DNA of 64,000 bases from Mycobacterium sp. JS623 (GTDB lineage: Bacteria > Actinomycetota > Actinomycetes > Mycobacteriales > Mycobacteriaceae): the NCBI RefSeq assembly GCF_000328565.1, contig NC_019966.1, positions 1,922,001-1,986,000 on the forward strand, in the 5' to 3' direction. Both the position numbers and the translations under genes were made by a program. Position 1 is the stretch's first letter. The number at the start of each line of letters is the position of its first letter. Below the pieces are notes generated by a model. The model was not told the origin of the DNA. It saw nothing but the letters and a program-made list of their open reading frames with translations, and did not search any database. Positions 1 through 9,211 of this stretch are shown in pieces.

Positions 1-1
1 G

Positions 2-37
2 CCCCCTGACAGTCGACGAATGAGGAACGTGTTGTGA
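2..37 (+). CDS. mceA: Probable 3' end of mceA (partial)
   Basis: The reading frame open from the left edge runs 11 codons and stops at a TGA that overlaps the GTG start of mceB (GTGA). Position and overlap are those expected for the end of mceA in a conserved mce operon. Eleven residues (ending RMRNVL) are too few to identify the protein on sequence alone, so the call rests on gene order. Confidence 0.45.
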   Translation, partial: PPDSRRMRNVL

Positions 38-1062
38 AGGACAACCTGCTCGGTGCTAGCTGGCGTCTGGCGATCTTTACCGTGGTATGCCTCCTTACGC
101 TCTTCGCATTGTTGCTTGTCTTCGCGCAGTTGCGATTTCAGCCCGAGAAGGTCTACCGCGCTGAATTCACCAATGGATCGGGATTGAAAGAAGGCAATTT
201 CGTCCGCATCGCCGGGGTAGAGGTCGGCAAGGTCAAGAAGATGTCGATCGAAGCGAATTCTCTTGTTCTCGTCGAATTTTCAGCTGACGATTCCGTTGTC
301 CTCACCGAGGGGACACACGCTGTCATCCGCTGGGCGGATACCGTCGGCAATCGCTACCTCGCTCTTGAGGAAGGCGCGGGGGATTCGAAGCGACTCGGCC
401 CTGGGGCGACCATTCCACCAAGCCGTACGCAGCCGGCGCTGGAATTAGACGCGCTGGTCGGCGGTTTCCGACCGTTGTTTCGTGCACTCGATCCCGATCA
501 GGTCAACGCACTGTCCGGTCAACTCGTCGCCGCCCTGCAGGGGCAAGGCACCACGATAAGTTCGTTTCTGGCCCAAACGTCGGTTGTGACAAACACGTTG
601 GCAAACCGCGACGACCTCATCGGTGAGGTGATCACAAACCTCGGCACGGTGCTGCAGTCGTTGGGTGATCAAAGCCAACAGGTCGACAAGGCCGTCGTCG
701 CGGTGTCCGAACTGATGAAGGGCCTGGCCGAGCGAAAGACAGACATTGCGAACGCGGTGGCATCCACCGACGCAGCAGCGACGTCGGTGACCGACCTTCT
801 CACTCGTGCGCGCCCGCACGTGCAGAAGGTGGTTCATGAAACCGATCGCTCAGCAGGAATCGTGGTTGCCGACCACGAGTACTTCGACAATCTTCTGAAC
901 ACATTGCCCGAGGCGTATCAGGCTCTGGCCCGGCAAGGCCTATACGGCGATTATTTCAGCTTCTATCTATGTGATGCGGTGCTCAAGCTCAACGGTAAGG
1001 GCGGTCAGCCGGTGTATGTGAAGGTCGCTGGCCAGACCACTGGAAGGTGCGCACCGAAATGA
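34..1062 (+). CDS. mceB: MCE family protein MceB
   Basis: This is the second Mce substrate-binding-like protein of an Mce lipid transport system, which works with YrbE permeases (outside the window) at the cell envelope. The 342-residue protein starts with a short basic segment and one hydrophobic helix (about residues 11-33), followed by an MCE/MlaD domain (about 37-115, with GLKEGNFVRIAGVEVGKV). A long helical, coiled-coil-like region with a conserved C-terminal part follows. The GTG start overlaps the stop of the preceding frame and opens with the MKDNLLG sequence usual for MceB. The stop overlaps mceC, so the genes are translationally coupled. The transported lipid cannot be told from sequence. 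Confidence 0.93.
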   Translation: MKDNLLGASWRLAIFTVVCLLTLFALLLVFAQLRFQPEKVYRAEFTNGSGLKEGNFVRIAGVEVGKVKKMSIEANSLVLVEFSADDSVVLTEGTHAVIRWADTVGNRYLALEEGAGDSKRLGPGATIPPSRTQPALELDALVGGFRPLFRALDPDQVNALSGQLVAALQGQGTTISSFLAQTSVVTNTLANRDDLIGEVITNLGTVLQSLGDQSQQVDKAVVAVSELMKGLAERKTDIANAVASTDAAATSVTDLLTRARPHVQKVVHETDRSAGIVVADHEYFDNLLNTLPEAYQALARQGLYGDYFSFYLCDAVLKLNGKGGQPVYVKVAGQTTGRCAPK

Positions 1063-2414
1063 AACCCTTCACTGAACGTAACCCGGTCGTCGTCGGCGCC
1101 GTCGGTGTAACCACCGCCGTGATCGTCAGCGTGCTTGCCCTTCAGTACGACAAACTTCCGTTCATCAACCAAAGTACCGAGTACTCAGCCTATTTCGCCG
1201 ATGCAGGGGGTCTGCGAACCGGCGCAGCCGTGCAGGTCTCCGGGTTCCGGGTTGGCAAAGTCTCCGATATCCAGCTGTACGGCACCCATGTACTCGTGAA
1301 GTTTGACGTCGACAACGGCATCCGTCTCGGCGAGCGCACCGAGGCGGCGATCAAGACGAAAAGCGTTCTGGGCGCCAAGGTCCTCGATGTCAGCCCCCGT
1401 GGAGACCGCCAACTAGGCGACCCCATTCCGCAGGACCGCACGCAGTCGCCCTACCAGCTGCCCGATGCGCTCGGTGACTTGTCGACGACGATCAACGCGT
1501 TGAACACCGATGCGGTATCCCAGTCGCTGGCCACGCTGGCTCAGACTTTTCAAGACACACCACCGGATTTGAAGGTCGCAGTCGAAGGTGTGGCCCGATT
1601 CGCCCAGACCATCGATGAGCGCGACGCCCAGCTGCGCCGGCTGTTGGCCAATGCCAACAAGACGACCGCCGTGCTGGCCCAGCGCAGTGACCAGGTCGTC
1701 AGCCTAGTCACCGATACCAACGCACTGATGGCTGAGCTGCTGACGCAGAGCAACGCACTCGGTGAGATCTCAGGCCACCTGTCGGCGCTGTCCAAGCAGC
1801 TATCAGGTTTCATCGCCGACAATCGGGAATCATTGCGTCCATCGCTGGACAAGCTCAACGGTGTGCTGGCGATCATCGACAACCGCAAAGAACGCCTGCA
1901 GAAAGCACTCAAGCTGGCGCCGGTGGGAACCATGGCTCTTGGCGAATCGCTGGCCTCAGGGCCGTTCTTCAAAGCCTATGTCGCCAATCTGATCCCCGGC
2001 CAATTCCTCCAGCCTTTCATCGACGCGGCGTTCAGCGACCTCGGCCTCGACCCGAATGTGCGTGCGCCGTCACAATTGAGCGACCCGCAGACGGGACAGC
2101 CGGGAACTCCGGCGCTGCCGGTGCCCTACCCGCGTACGGGTCAGGGCGGGGAGCCGCGTCTGAACCTGCCAGACGCCATCACCGGGAAGCCGGGCGATCA
2201 GGGATGCGGTCCGCCGGGCTTGCCGCTGCCGGGCCCTACGGGCTGCTACCCCTATCGCGAGCCGCTGCCAGCGCCGCCGCCGGGTGGTCCCCCACCGGGG
2301 CCGCCAGCTGCGCCGCCGCCGTCCATGGCGTCGACGACAGAGCCCACCCCGTCTCCGGTGTACGTTCCCGCGCCGAACGAGGCCCCGCCCGTCGTCGGTG
2401 GTGGTACACCGTGA
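1059..2414 (+). CDS. mceC: MCE family protein MceC
   Basis: Third Mce protein of the operon. The ATG at 1059 overlaps the mceB stop (ATGA) and is preferred over an in-frame upstream codon at 1047. The protein has an N-terminal membrane anchor (about residues 10-30), an MCE domain (about 35-115), a helical middle and a long Pro/Gly-rich C-terminal tail (roughly the last 110 residues). Such low-complexity tails are usual in MceC and MceF and probably span the periplasm-like zone or cell wall. The gene ends in a GTGA overlap with mceD. Confidence 0.92.
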   Translation: MKPFTERNPVVVGAVGVTTAVIVSVLALQYDKLPFINQSTEYSAYFADAGGLRTGAAVQVSGFRVGKVSDIQLYGTHVLVKFDVDNGIRLGERTEAAIKTKSVLGAKVLDVSPRGDRQLGDPIPQDRTQSPYQLPDALGDLSTTINALNTDAVSQSLATLAQTFQDTPPDLKVAVEGVARFAQTIDERDAQLRRLLANANKTTAVLAQRSDQVVSLVTDTNALMAELLTQSNALGEISGHLSALSKQLSGFIADNRESLRPSLDKLNGVLAIIDNRKERLQKALKLAPVGTMALGESLASGPFFKAYVANLIPGQFLQPFIDAAFSDLGLDPNVRAPSQLSDPQTGQPGTPALPVPYPRTGQGGEPRLNLPDAITGKPGDQGCGPPGLPLPGPTGCYPYREPLPAPPPGGPPPGPPAAPPPSMASTTEPTPSPVYVPAPNEAPPVVGGGTP

Positions 2415-3745
2415 CGACACGCACCGCGCGAATCGCGCTGGCAGTCAGTCTCACCATGATGCTGACCGCCGCGCTGGTGATCGTGGGTCAGTCAATGTGG
2501 AAGCAGGCCAACCGAATCCACGTCGTGGCCTATTTCGCCAACAGCAACGGCCTTTTCGTCGGCGACGAGGTGCGCATTCTCGGCGTGCCGGTGGGGGCGG
2601 TCGACCGCATCGAACCGCAGCCGATGCGGTCCAAGATCTCGTTCTGGATCGACGGGAAATATAAGGTGCCCGCGGACGCCAAGGCCGCCATTTTGGCCCC
2701 GATGCTGGTGACTGCACGTGCCATACAACTCACGCCGGTGTACACCGCGGGGCCGGTCATGGCCGACGGTGCTGTGATCGCCGAAGATCGCACCGCGGTC
2801 CCAGTTGAGTGGGACGATCTGCGCAAGCAACTCGAGAAACTCACTGAGACGCTGCAGCCCACCGAGCCCGGCGGGGTCAGCACACTGGGTGCTTTCATCA
2901 ACACCGCTGCAGGAAACCTCCGCGGAGAGGGTGCCAACATCCGGGACAGTCTGATCAAACTGTCCCAAGCTTTTTCAGTGCTCGGCGACCACAGCGGTGA
3001 CATCTTCGGCACAGTCAGGAACCTCTCCGTGCTCACCTCGGCGCTGCACACCAGCGACGACCTGTTGCGACAACTCAACCGCAATTTGGCTGCGGTGACC
3101 GCGCTACTGGCCGACGACCCCCACGCAGTCGGCCGCGCAATCGACGACCTCAACACCACGCTCGGTGACGTGCGCGACTTCGTAGCCGACAATCGTGAAT
3201 CGATCGGCACAACGTCGGACAAGGCCACCGCGGTGTCTCAAGCAATCGTCGACAGCATCGATGACATCAAACAGCTGCTTCATGTCGTGCCGACGGTGGC
3301 ACAGAATTACTCCAACGTCTATCAGCCTGCGCAGGCTGCACTGTCGGGGGCGCTGGAGATAACCAACTTCGACAATCCAATCCAGTTCGTGTGTGGGGCA
3401 ATTCAGGCAGCGTCGCGCCTCGGCGCCGAGCAGTCATCAAAGCTGTGCGTTCAATATCTCGCGCCCATCGTCAAGAATCGCCAATACAACTTCCTACCGT
3501 TCGGCCTCAACCCGATCGTCGGCGCGTCGGCCCGGCCGAATGAGGTCACCTACAGCGAGGACTGGATGCGTCCGGACTATGTGCCGCCACAGTCCACTCC
3601 GCCAATGGCGGCAGCCCCGACGCCGGATGTCGCACCGGGTCAGCCCTTACCAGTAGGCCCGCCGCTTCCAGCAGAATCGGCCACATCGATCGATCCGGCA
3701 TCGGGGCTGACCGGCTTGATGGTGCCTCCGGGAGTTGGGCCATGA
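2411..3745 (+). CDS. mceD: MCE family protein MceD
   Basis: Fourth Mce protein, about 444 residues. I place the start at GTG 2411, which overlaps the mceC stop and gives the expected short N-terminus (TTRTARIALAV) before a transmembrane helix. The frame is open much further upstream, but that part is a shadow of mceC. An MCE domain (about residues 35-115, with GLFVGDEVRILGVPVG) is followed by a helical region and a Pro-rich tail. The stop overlaps mceE (ATGA). Confidence 0.92.
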   Translation: MTTRTARIALAVSLTMMLTAALVIVGQSMWKQANRIHVVAYFANSNGLFVGDEVRILGVPVGAVDRIEPQPMRSKISFWIDGKYKVPADAKAAILAPMLVTARAIQLTPVYTAGPVMADGAVIAEDRTAVPVEWDDLRKQLEKLTETLQPTEPGGVSTLGAFINTAAGNLRGEGANIRDSLIKLSQAFSVLGDHSGDIFGTVRNLSVLTSALHTSDDLLRQLNRNLAAVTALLADDPHAVGRAIDDLNTTLGDVRDFVADNRESIGTTSDKATAVSQAIVDSIDDIKQLLHVVPTVAQNYSNVYQPAQAALSGALEITNFDNPIQFVCGAIQAASRLGAEQSSKLCVQYLAPIVKNRQYNFLPFGLNPIVGASARPNEVTYSEDWMRPDYVPPQSTPPMAAAPTPDVAPGQPLPVGPPLPAESATSIDPASGLTGLMVPPGVGP

Positions 3746-4881
3746 AACGTGTACCGCGACAACGGCTTCTCTGCGCCATTGTTGGTGCGCTGACCGTGTT
3801 CAGCATGTCTGGCTGCGGTTGGCAAGGACTGAACTCCCTGCCGATGCCCGGTACCGAGGGCCGCGGCCCTGGCGCGTTCGAGGTGCAGGCACAGCTGCCC
3901 GATGTCACGACGCTGGAACGAAATTCGCGCGTGCGCGTCGGCGACGTCAACGTCGGAACAGTCACCCGCATCGAACGCCAAGGTTGGCACGGCCTGATCA
4001 CAATGACCCTCAACGGCGACGTCGACCTACCTGCAAATGCAACCGTAACCCTCGGCCAGACCAGCGTATTCGGCTCGCCTCACGTCGAATTGGCGGCCCC
4101 CGTGGGCGTCCCGCCACAGGGCAAGCTGCACAGCGGATCCTTGATTGCGTTGTCGTCGGCCTCGAACTACCCAACAACCGAGCAAACCTTGTCCGCGCTG
4201 TCTCTGCTGCTCAACGGTGGCGGCATCGGCCAAGTTCAAGAAATCACAAAGGAGTTCAGCACCGCGTTAGCAGGTCGCGAAGGTGACCTCAAGAACCTGA
4301 TCCAGCAGATCGATCAGTTCATCGGAAAGGTCCAAGCCCAAACCGGGGACATCATCGACAGTATCGACAGCCTGAACCACCTGGCTGGACAATTCGCTGA
4401 GCAGAAGCCGACACTGGATACCGCGCTGAAAACCTTGCCCGATGCCCTGCAGGTGCTCAAAGATCAGCGCTCCAACCTTGCCGATGCCCTCGATAGGTTC
4501 GGCAAGCTCAGCGCGCTCACCGCCGACGCCGTCAATCAGACCAAGGACAACCTGATTCAAGAGCTGAAAGGCCTTGGCCCCGTGCTCGAATCGCTGGCGA
4601 ATGCCGGCCCGGCCCTGACGAGGTCGCTGAGCCTGCTATCCACATTCCCGTGGGCAAAAGAAACAATCACCAATGCGTTCCGCGGTGATTACGTGAACTT
4701 GACCATGGTCGTGGATCTGACCCTCAGCCGGATCGATAACGCACTGTTTACCGGAACACGGTGGGAAGGCAATCTCACCGAACTGGAGATGCAGTGGGGC
4801 CGCACGATCGGTCAAATTCCCAGCTCCTACACGGCGGGTAATCCGCTGATCATCCCGTATCGCCACGACCAGGGACCCTGA
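3742..4881 (+). CDS. mceE: MCE family lipoprotein MceE (LprN-like)
   Basis: Fifth Mce protein and the lipoprotein of the set, 379 residues. The N-terminus has a basic start, a hydrophobic stretch and a lipobox ending in SMSGC, where the Cys would be acylated and anchored to the outer face of the membrane. The MCE domain follows (about residues 45-125), then a helical region. mceE is the only Mce protein of an operon that normally carries a lipobox, so this fixes the assignment. It overlaps mceD by four bases and is followed directly by mceF. Confidence 0.93.
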   Translation: MKRVPRQRLLCAIVGALTVFSMSGCGWQGLNSLPMPGTEGRGPGAFEVQAQLPDVTTLERNSRVRVGDVNVGTVTRIERQGWHGLITMTLNGDVDLPANATVTLGQTSVFGSPHVELAAPVGVPPQGKLHSGSLIALSSASNYPTTEQTLSALSLLLNGGGIGQVQEITKEFSTALAGREGDLKNLIQQIDQFIGKVQAQTGDIIDSIDSLNHLAGQFAEQKPTLDTALKTLPDALQVLKDQRSNLADALDRFGKLSALTADAVNQTKDNLIQELKGLGPVLESLANAGPALTRSLSLLSTFPWAKETITNAFRGDYVNLTMVVDLTLSRIDNALFTGTRWEGNLTELEMQWGRTIGQIPSSYTAGNPLIIPYRHDQGP

Positions 4882-4882
4882 C

Positions 4883-6412
4883 GTGCACCTAGATAGACGA
4901 ATCAAGATCCAATTGGCGATCTGCGCGGTAATTGCGCTTGCCGCCGGGGCCATCATGACATTCGGCTACATCCGGCTGCCCGCAACACTGTTCGGGATCG
5001 GGCGCTACACCGTCACCGTCGAGCTTCCTACCACCGGTGGGCTCTATGCCGGCGGCAACGTCACCTACCGGGGCGCCGAAGTCGGCCTGGTCAAAGATGT
5101 CCACCTGACCGACACCGGTGTCGCAGCCACGCTCGCGCTGCGGTCTGGGGTGGCCATCCCTTCCGATCTAGACGCACAGGTGCACAGTGTTAGCTCGCTC
5201 GGTGAGCAGTACATCGCGTTGACGCCGCGTAACGCCACGTCGGCGCCGCTGCGCAACGGTGATGTCATTCCCCTCAGCCGAGTCCAGGTGCCGCCCGATA
5301 TCAACTCGCTCATTGCGGCCACCAACCGCGGGCTGCAGGCCATTCCGCGTGACAACCTCAAGACCGTCGTCGACGAGAGCTACACCGCGGTCGGCGGTCT
5401 GGGGCCGGAAATCGCGCGTCTCATCAAAGGTTCGACGACACTGGCCGTCGACGCGCGGCAGAATCTCGACCCGCTCACCACGTTGATCGATCAGGCACAG
5501 CCGGTTCTCGATTCCCAGGCCGATACCAGCGACGCCGTCCGCGCGTGGGCAGCACATTTGGCCACCATCACCGACGAAATGAAGACGCACGACACTTCGG
5601 TGGCGGGGCTGCTCGAGCACGGTCCCCAGGCCGCCGATCAGGCCAGGCAGCTTTTCGAACGGCTACAGCCGACACTGCCGATTCTGATGGCGAACCTGGT
5701 CACTGTGGGTCAGACAGCAGTCGCGTACCAACCCAACATCGAGCAGATCCTGGTCTTGGTTCCGCAAGTGACTCAGGAGCTGCAAGGAATCCTCGTTCCC
5801 AGTCACAACACCAAGCAGGATTACAAGGGCGCACAGCTGGACTTCAATCTCAACCTCAACGTGCCACCCCCATGCAAAACCGGGTTCTTGCCCCCACAGC
5901 AACAGCGTTCACCGGCTTTCGAGGATTATCCCAACCTTCCGCCCGGGGCGCTTTATTGCCGTGTGCCGCAGGACTCAACGCTGGTCGCGGTACGCGGCGC
6001 CCGCAACATTCCATGCGCGACGGTGCCCGGCAAGCGCGCGCCGACGTTCCAAATGTGTGAAAGCGGCGAGGAATACGTGCCGCTCAACGATGGGACCAAC
6101 TGGAAGGGTGATCCCAGCGCCACCTTGTCAGGGCAGCCGGTGCCCCAACTGCCGCCGCAGATACCGTCGGTGCCAGAAACATCGGCCGCCCAAGCTGGGC
6201 GTGCGTCATCGGCCCCAGCCGCCGGTGCTCCGGCGACACCTCCCGCCGACAGTGCTCCGACTCCCGCACCTCCACCCGTCTCGGTAGCGAAATACGATCC
6301 CGCCACGGGCGCCTACGTCGGACCGGATGGCAAGGTGTACACCCAGGCCGACCTATCCAAGTCCGCGGAGCGACCCACGTGGCAATCGATGCTCTTGCCG
6401 CCCAATGGTTGA
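4883..6412 (+). CDS. mceF: MCE family protein MceF
   Basis: Sixth and last Mce protein, 509 residues, starting at GTG 4883 one base after the mceE stop. It has an N-terminal transmembrane helix (about residues 8-30), an MCE domain (about 35-115, with GLYAGGNVTYRGAEVG), a long helical region, and a Pro/Ala-rich tail that ends with the typical MceF C-terminus (VYTQADL..., WQSMLLPP). Two short pieces of this architecture recur in a decayed copy about 1 kb downstream (7410-7606), which shows there was once a second mceF here. Confidence 0.93.
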   Translation: MHLDRRIKIQLAICAVIALAAGAIMTFGYIRLPATLFGIGRYTVTVELPTTGGLYAGGNVTYRGAEVGLVKDVHLTDTGVAATLALRSGVAIPSDLDAQVHSVSSLGEQYIALTPRNATSAPLRNGDVIPLSRVQVPPDINSLIAATNRGLQAIPRDNLKTVVDESYTAVGGLGPEIARLIKGSTTLAVDARQNLDPLTTLIDQAQPVLDSQADTSDAVRAWAAHLATITDEMKTHDTSVAGLLEHGPQAADQARQLFERLQPTLPILMANLVTVGQTAVAYQPNIEQILVLVPQVTQELQGILVPSHNTKQDYKGAQLDFNLNLNVPPPCKTGFLPPQQQRSPAFEDYPNLPPGALYCRVPQDSTLVAVRGARNIPCATVPGKRAPTFQMCESGEEYVPLNDGTNWKGDPSATLSGQPVPQLPPQIPSVPETSAAQAGRASSAPAAGAPATPPADSAPTPAPPPVSVAKYDPATGAYVGPDGKVYTQADLSKSAERPTWQSMLLPPNG

Positions 6413-6849
6413 GGCGCGGTTCCAATGATATTGAAACCAAAGCGATTCCGGCGATCCCTCATCTCTGTGTCAACTCCAGAGAGGGTCGTGAAGTCGATGC
6501 GGTGGAAGCTCAAAGCATTCCCTCGAGAGGGGGCCCACCAAGCACGCAGGAATGCGAAATCCGAGGAGGCCGCGGAACTGTCATTGCGGCCGCTGACGCG
6601 GTAGTGACGACGCTCAGTTTTAGCTGGCCGCGACAGCCGCTCACATCAAGCCAGATCGCCGCGCGCGCAAGCGATTAGCAGAGAGGTCGATTCACTTGAA
6701 AGTTCGTCTATACGAATTCAAGTACGGGGGGATGCCTCCCATCAATGACGGCTACAGGACCGCCGAAGAAGCACCCGAGGTCCTGTCCGGTGGGTCGTTG
6801 ACGGGCGACAGTGTGGCCATGCGTCAGACACCGAGTGAGGTCATTTCGC
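6413..6849 (+). other. Intergenic region between mceF and the MarR gene
   Basis: About 440 bases without a convincing gene. Open frames here have no recognisable motif. The only structure I see is the interrupted inverted repeat at 6694-6723. This is the junction between the intact mce operon and the MarR gene, and it may be an insertion boundary. Confidence 0.5.
6694..6723. promoter_or_regulatory. Long interrupted inverted repeat upstream of the MarR gene
   Basis: The left arm ACTTGAA-AG-TTCGT and right arm ACGAATTCAAGT are perfect complements (12 bp) apart from a 2-base AG insert in the left arm, around the centre CTAT. It lies about 130-155 bp before the likely MarR start. MarR proteins usually bind near-palindromes in their own promoter, so this is a candidate operator; a structured RNA or element end is possible. 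Confidence 0.45.
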
Positions 6850-7389
6850 GTGGCACATGAGCGTGAAGTCGAAGTGGCGTGGGGAGTTAAAGACAAACGC
6901 CTCGACTCCGCCGTATACAGAATCGGTGAGGAAAACGCTGTAGCTCCCAGTGCCGGGCTGAGCAAAGCGCGGGTACCTAGGGACGAGCCACTTGGCTACC
7001 TTTTGAACCGCGTATACAGCAGTTTTCGTTCACAGGTCACCGCGAAGCTTGCAACGCGAGGTTTGGCCTTCCCGCAGTATCTCTGCATGCGAATGCTGTC
7101 TCGTGCGGCGGGCGCATCGAACGCCGAATTGGCTCGCGCGCTGGGGGTATCGCCACAGGCAACGAATGTATTGGTTCAAGAACTCATTGAGCGCGGCCTC
7201 CTCGAGCGTCCGCCGACGGTACTGTACGGCCGGGCGCGCCCTATCACGCTGACCGCGAAGGGCGTCCTCTTGTTGGACCAAATGGAACGCCTCGTCCGCG
7301 AGGCTGAACTGTGCATGTTGAAAAGGGTGACGCCGCGGCAACGTCGTGACCTCAAGCAAATCCTCTCCACGCTCGGCTGGAATCTATGA
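6850..7389 (+). CDS. MarR family transcriptional regulator
   Basis: A winged-helix regulator. The C-terminal part has the MarR layout: a dimerisation helix (LGYLLNRVYSSFRSQV), the recognition region (NAELARALGVSPQATNVLVQ), and the wing with YGRARPITLTAKG before the last helices. The start is uncertain: GTG 6850 is chosen, with GTG 6811 also in frame. MarR proteins repress and respond to small, often aromatic, ligands. The gene sits between an intact mceF and an mceF remnant, so it may have entered with a rearrangement of the mce locus, and it could control the downstream Mce-associated genes. Confidence 0.8.
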   Translation: MAHEREVEVAWGVKDKRLDSAVYRIGEENAVAPSAGLSKARVPRDEPLGYLLNRVYSSFRSQVTAKLATRGLAFPQYLCMRMLSRAAGASNAELARALGVSPQATNVLVQELIERGLLERPPTVLYGRARPITLTAKGVLLLDQMERLVREAELCMLKRVTPRQRRDLKQILSTLGWNL

Positions 7390-7409
7390 TGCTGTCGACT
7401 CAGGTTGGT

Positions 7410-7606
7410 CTTGGAACGGCGGCGGCACTTGGCGCGCCATTGAAGAACGGCGATGTGATCGCGCGCGACCGCAGCTCGATACCGCCCAACATCGGCACCT
7501 TGTTAGAAGCGGCCAACCGCGGCCGGATCTACACCCAAGCGACCTGGCCACAAACGCACCAGAGGAGAAGAATTGGCAGTCGATGCTGACACCGCCGAGC
7601 AAGTGA
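7410..7606 (+). pseudogene. Decayed mceF remnant (internal deletion and frameshift)
   Basis: Translation gives APLKNGDVIARDRSSIPP and LLEAANRG, matching the middle of MceF (APLRNGDVIPLSRVQVPP, LIAATNRG). It then jumps directly to the MceF C-terminus (IYTQA, then NWQSMLTPPSK and a stop). The two parts are fused by an internal deletion of more than 300 codons. The end is reached only by shifting frame at GCGACCTGG, where one missing G would restore GCG GAC CTG. The nucleotide sequence differs clearly from the intact mceF, so this is an old paralogue, not a fresh copy. The next gene starts inside it, as downstream genes in mce operons often do. Confidence 0.82.
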
Positions 7607-8187
7607 CTACGGCGGTCGAACAAGACAATGACGTCACCCCCGACGACGTGTCGTCGGCAGGTACTGCGTATAGGGCCGCAGACGCCGGAACGACTGCGCA
7701 GCAACGGTTATCGACTATGCGATGGCCGATTGCACTGGCTCTCGTCGTAGTGCTGGTCTTGGCCGGCCTGTTCGGGTGGCTCGGATACCGCGCTTACCAG
7801 AACCGGCAAGTCGAGCAACAGCGCGACCTCTTTCTCCAGGCCGGTCGGCAAGCGGCGCTCAATCTCACTACGATCAGCGCCGACACTGCCGAAACCGATG
7901 TGGCGCGAATTCTGGACTCAGCCACTGGCAGTTTCCATGACGACTGGGCGCAACGCGCCCCAGCGTTCGTGGACGTGGTCAAGAAAGCGCAATCGAAGAC
8001 GTCGGGATCCGTCACCGCGGCCGGTCTGCAATCCGTTGAAACGGATAAGGCGCGAGTCTTGGTCGCCATATCCGTGACGACGACCGCTGGCGGGCCTGAA
8101 CAGAGACCGCGAGCATGGCGGATGCGTATCGATGTGCAGAAGGTCAACGACGCCATAAAGGTCGCCGATGTGGAGTTCGTGCCATGA
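7573..8187 (+). CDS. Mce-associated membrane protein (Mas type)
   Basis: 204 residues. It has a charged, Asp/Thr-rich cytoplasmic N-terminus, a single transmembrane helix (about residues 52-75) and an outside domain of the kind found in Mce-associated proteins, which resemble the NTF2-like fold and stabilise Mce complexes. The TTG start is inside the mceF remnant, preceded by AGGAG. That overlap indicates the gene originally followed the lost mceF. The stop overlaps the next gene (ATGA). Confidence 0.8.
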   Translation: MAVDADTAEQVTTAVEQDNDVTPDDVSSAGTAYRAADAGTTAQQRLSTMRWPIALALVVVLVLAGLFGWLGYRAYQNRQVEQQRDLFLQAGRQAALNLTTISADTAETDVARILDSATGSFHDDWAQRAPAFVDVVKKAQSKTSGSVTAAGLQSVETDKARVLVAISVTTTAGGPEQRPRAWRMRIDVQKVNDAIKVADVEFVP

Positions 8188-8843
8188 TGACGAACGGATT
8201 GGAGACCAGCATCCCGGTCGAACAGACGCTGGCAAGTCACGAGCCTGACGGGAAACACTCCGAATCGAAGACAACCGATCACGCCGATGGCGCAAGTGCG
8301 TCGACTGACGGAGCTTCCCACGATGTCGCGATCGAAACGAGGCAATGGCCATCGAAATGGTTATGCACCAAGCGGATTGTGGTCTTCGGGATCTTTCCAG
8401 CGCTGGCCTTGATCCTCGCAGCCGGTTCGGGATATCTGAAATGGCAGGTCGACTCGGCGCGGCAAGCTGAGACGGCGCGGGTTCAGTCATTGCAGGCGGC
8501 CACCGAGGCCACGATCGCGATTCTGTCGTATCACCCCGACAACGCGGACAAGGAACTGACTGCCGCTCGGGACCGGTTGGCCGAGCCTTTCAGAGACCAA
8601 TACACGAAACTCATCACCGATGTCGTCGTCCCGGGCGCCAAGCAAAAGCACATTTCGGCGATAGCCACTGTGCCTGCGGCCGCGTCGATTTCGGCGACAG
8701 CCAACGAGGCCGTGGTCCTGGTCTTCATCGACCAGAGCATCGTTATCGGCACCGATGCGCCCACGAGCACCTCATCGACAGTGCGCGTGACCCTCAACAA
8801 GGAGCGTGGTCGATGGTTGATCACACAGTTCGACCCGGTCTGA
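8184..8843 (+). CDS. Mce-associated membrane protein (second Mas type)
   Basis: About 219 residues from ATG 8184, which overlaps the preceding stop. It has a long polar N-terminal segment, one transmembrane helix (about residues 65-87) and an outside domain with the alternating strands usual in Mce-associated proteins (VVLVFIDQSI, RWLITQFDPV). It is paired with the upstream gene, as these proteins usually are. The membrane topology suggests a cytoplasmic N-terminus. No catalytic motif is seen. Confidence 0.8.
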   Translation: MMTNGLETSIPVEQTLASHEPDGKHSESKTTDHADGASASTDGASHDVAIETRQWPSKWLCTKRIVVFGIFPALALILAAGSGYLKWQVDSARQAETARVQSLQAATEATIAILSYHPDNADKELTAARDRLAEPFRDQYTKLITDVVVPGAKQKHISAIATVPAAASISATANEAVVLVFIDQSIVIGTDAPTSTSSTVRVTLNKERGRWLITQFDPV

Positions 8844-9190
8844 GACGGTTGCTGTTCGGCGTCGCGCTGGTATCAGGCATGTTCGGGTCGATGTTGGCCG
8901 CGCCTGCCGGTCACGCTGACGTAGTCGCGTACTTGGTCAACGTCACTGTGCGACCGGGCTACAACTTCGCCAATGCCGACGCGGCGGCGGCTTACGGGCA
9001 AGCCATCTGCGACAAGGTAGCAGGCGGGCGCAGCTACCCGCAGATCACGGGAGATGTGAAGTCCGACTTCGCCACGTCGGATGAATTTCAAGCGTCGTAT
9101 CTCATTACCCAGGCCGTCAACGAGCTTTGCCCGGCACAGATCTGGCCGCTGCGCAACTCTGCGGCAGGCTACCGTCCGCCGGGGCTTTAG
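8813..9190 (+). CDS. Secreted DUF732-like protein
   Basis: 125 residues with a signal peptide whose likely cleavage site follows GHA near residue 35, then a small domain with two conserved cysteines (AICDKV and ELCPAQ) and the pattern of DUF732, a mycobacterial secreted family of unknown function. The ATG lies 31 bases inside the previous gene and has AAGGAG upstream. It belongs to the same transcription unit as the Mce-associated genes. Confidence 0.75.
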   Translation: MVDHTVRPGLRRLLFGVALVSGMFGSMLAAPAGHADVVAYLVNVTVRPGYNFANADAAAAYGQAICDKVAGGRSYPQITGDVKSDFATSDEFQASYLITQAVNELCPAQIWPLRNSAAGYRPPGL

Positions 9191-9211
9191 ATCAGCAAAG
9201 GAGGGGGTCCG

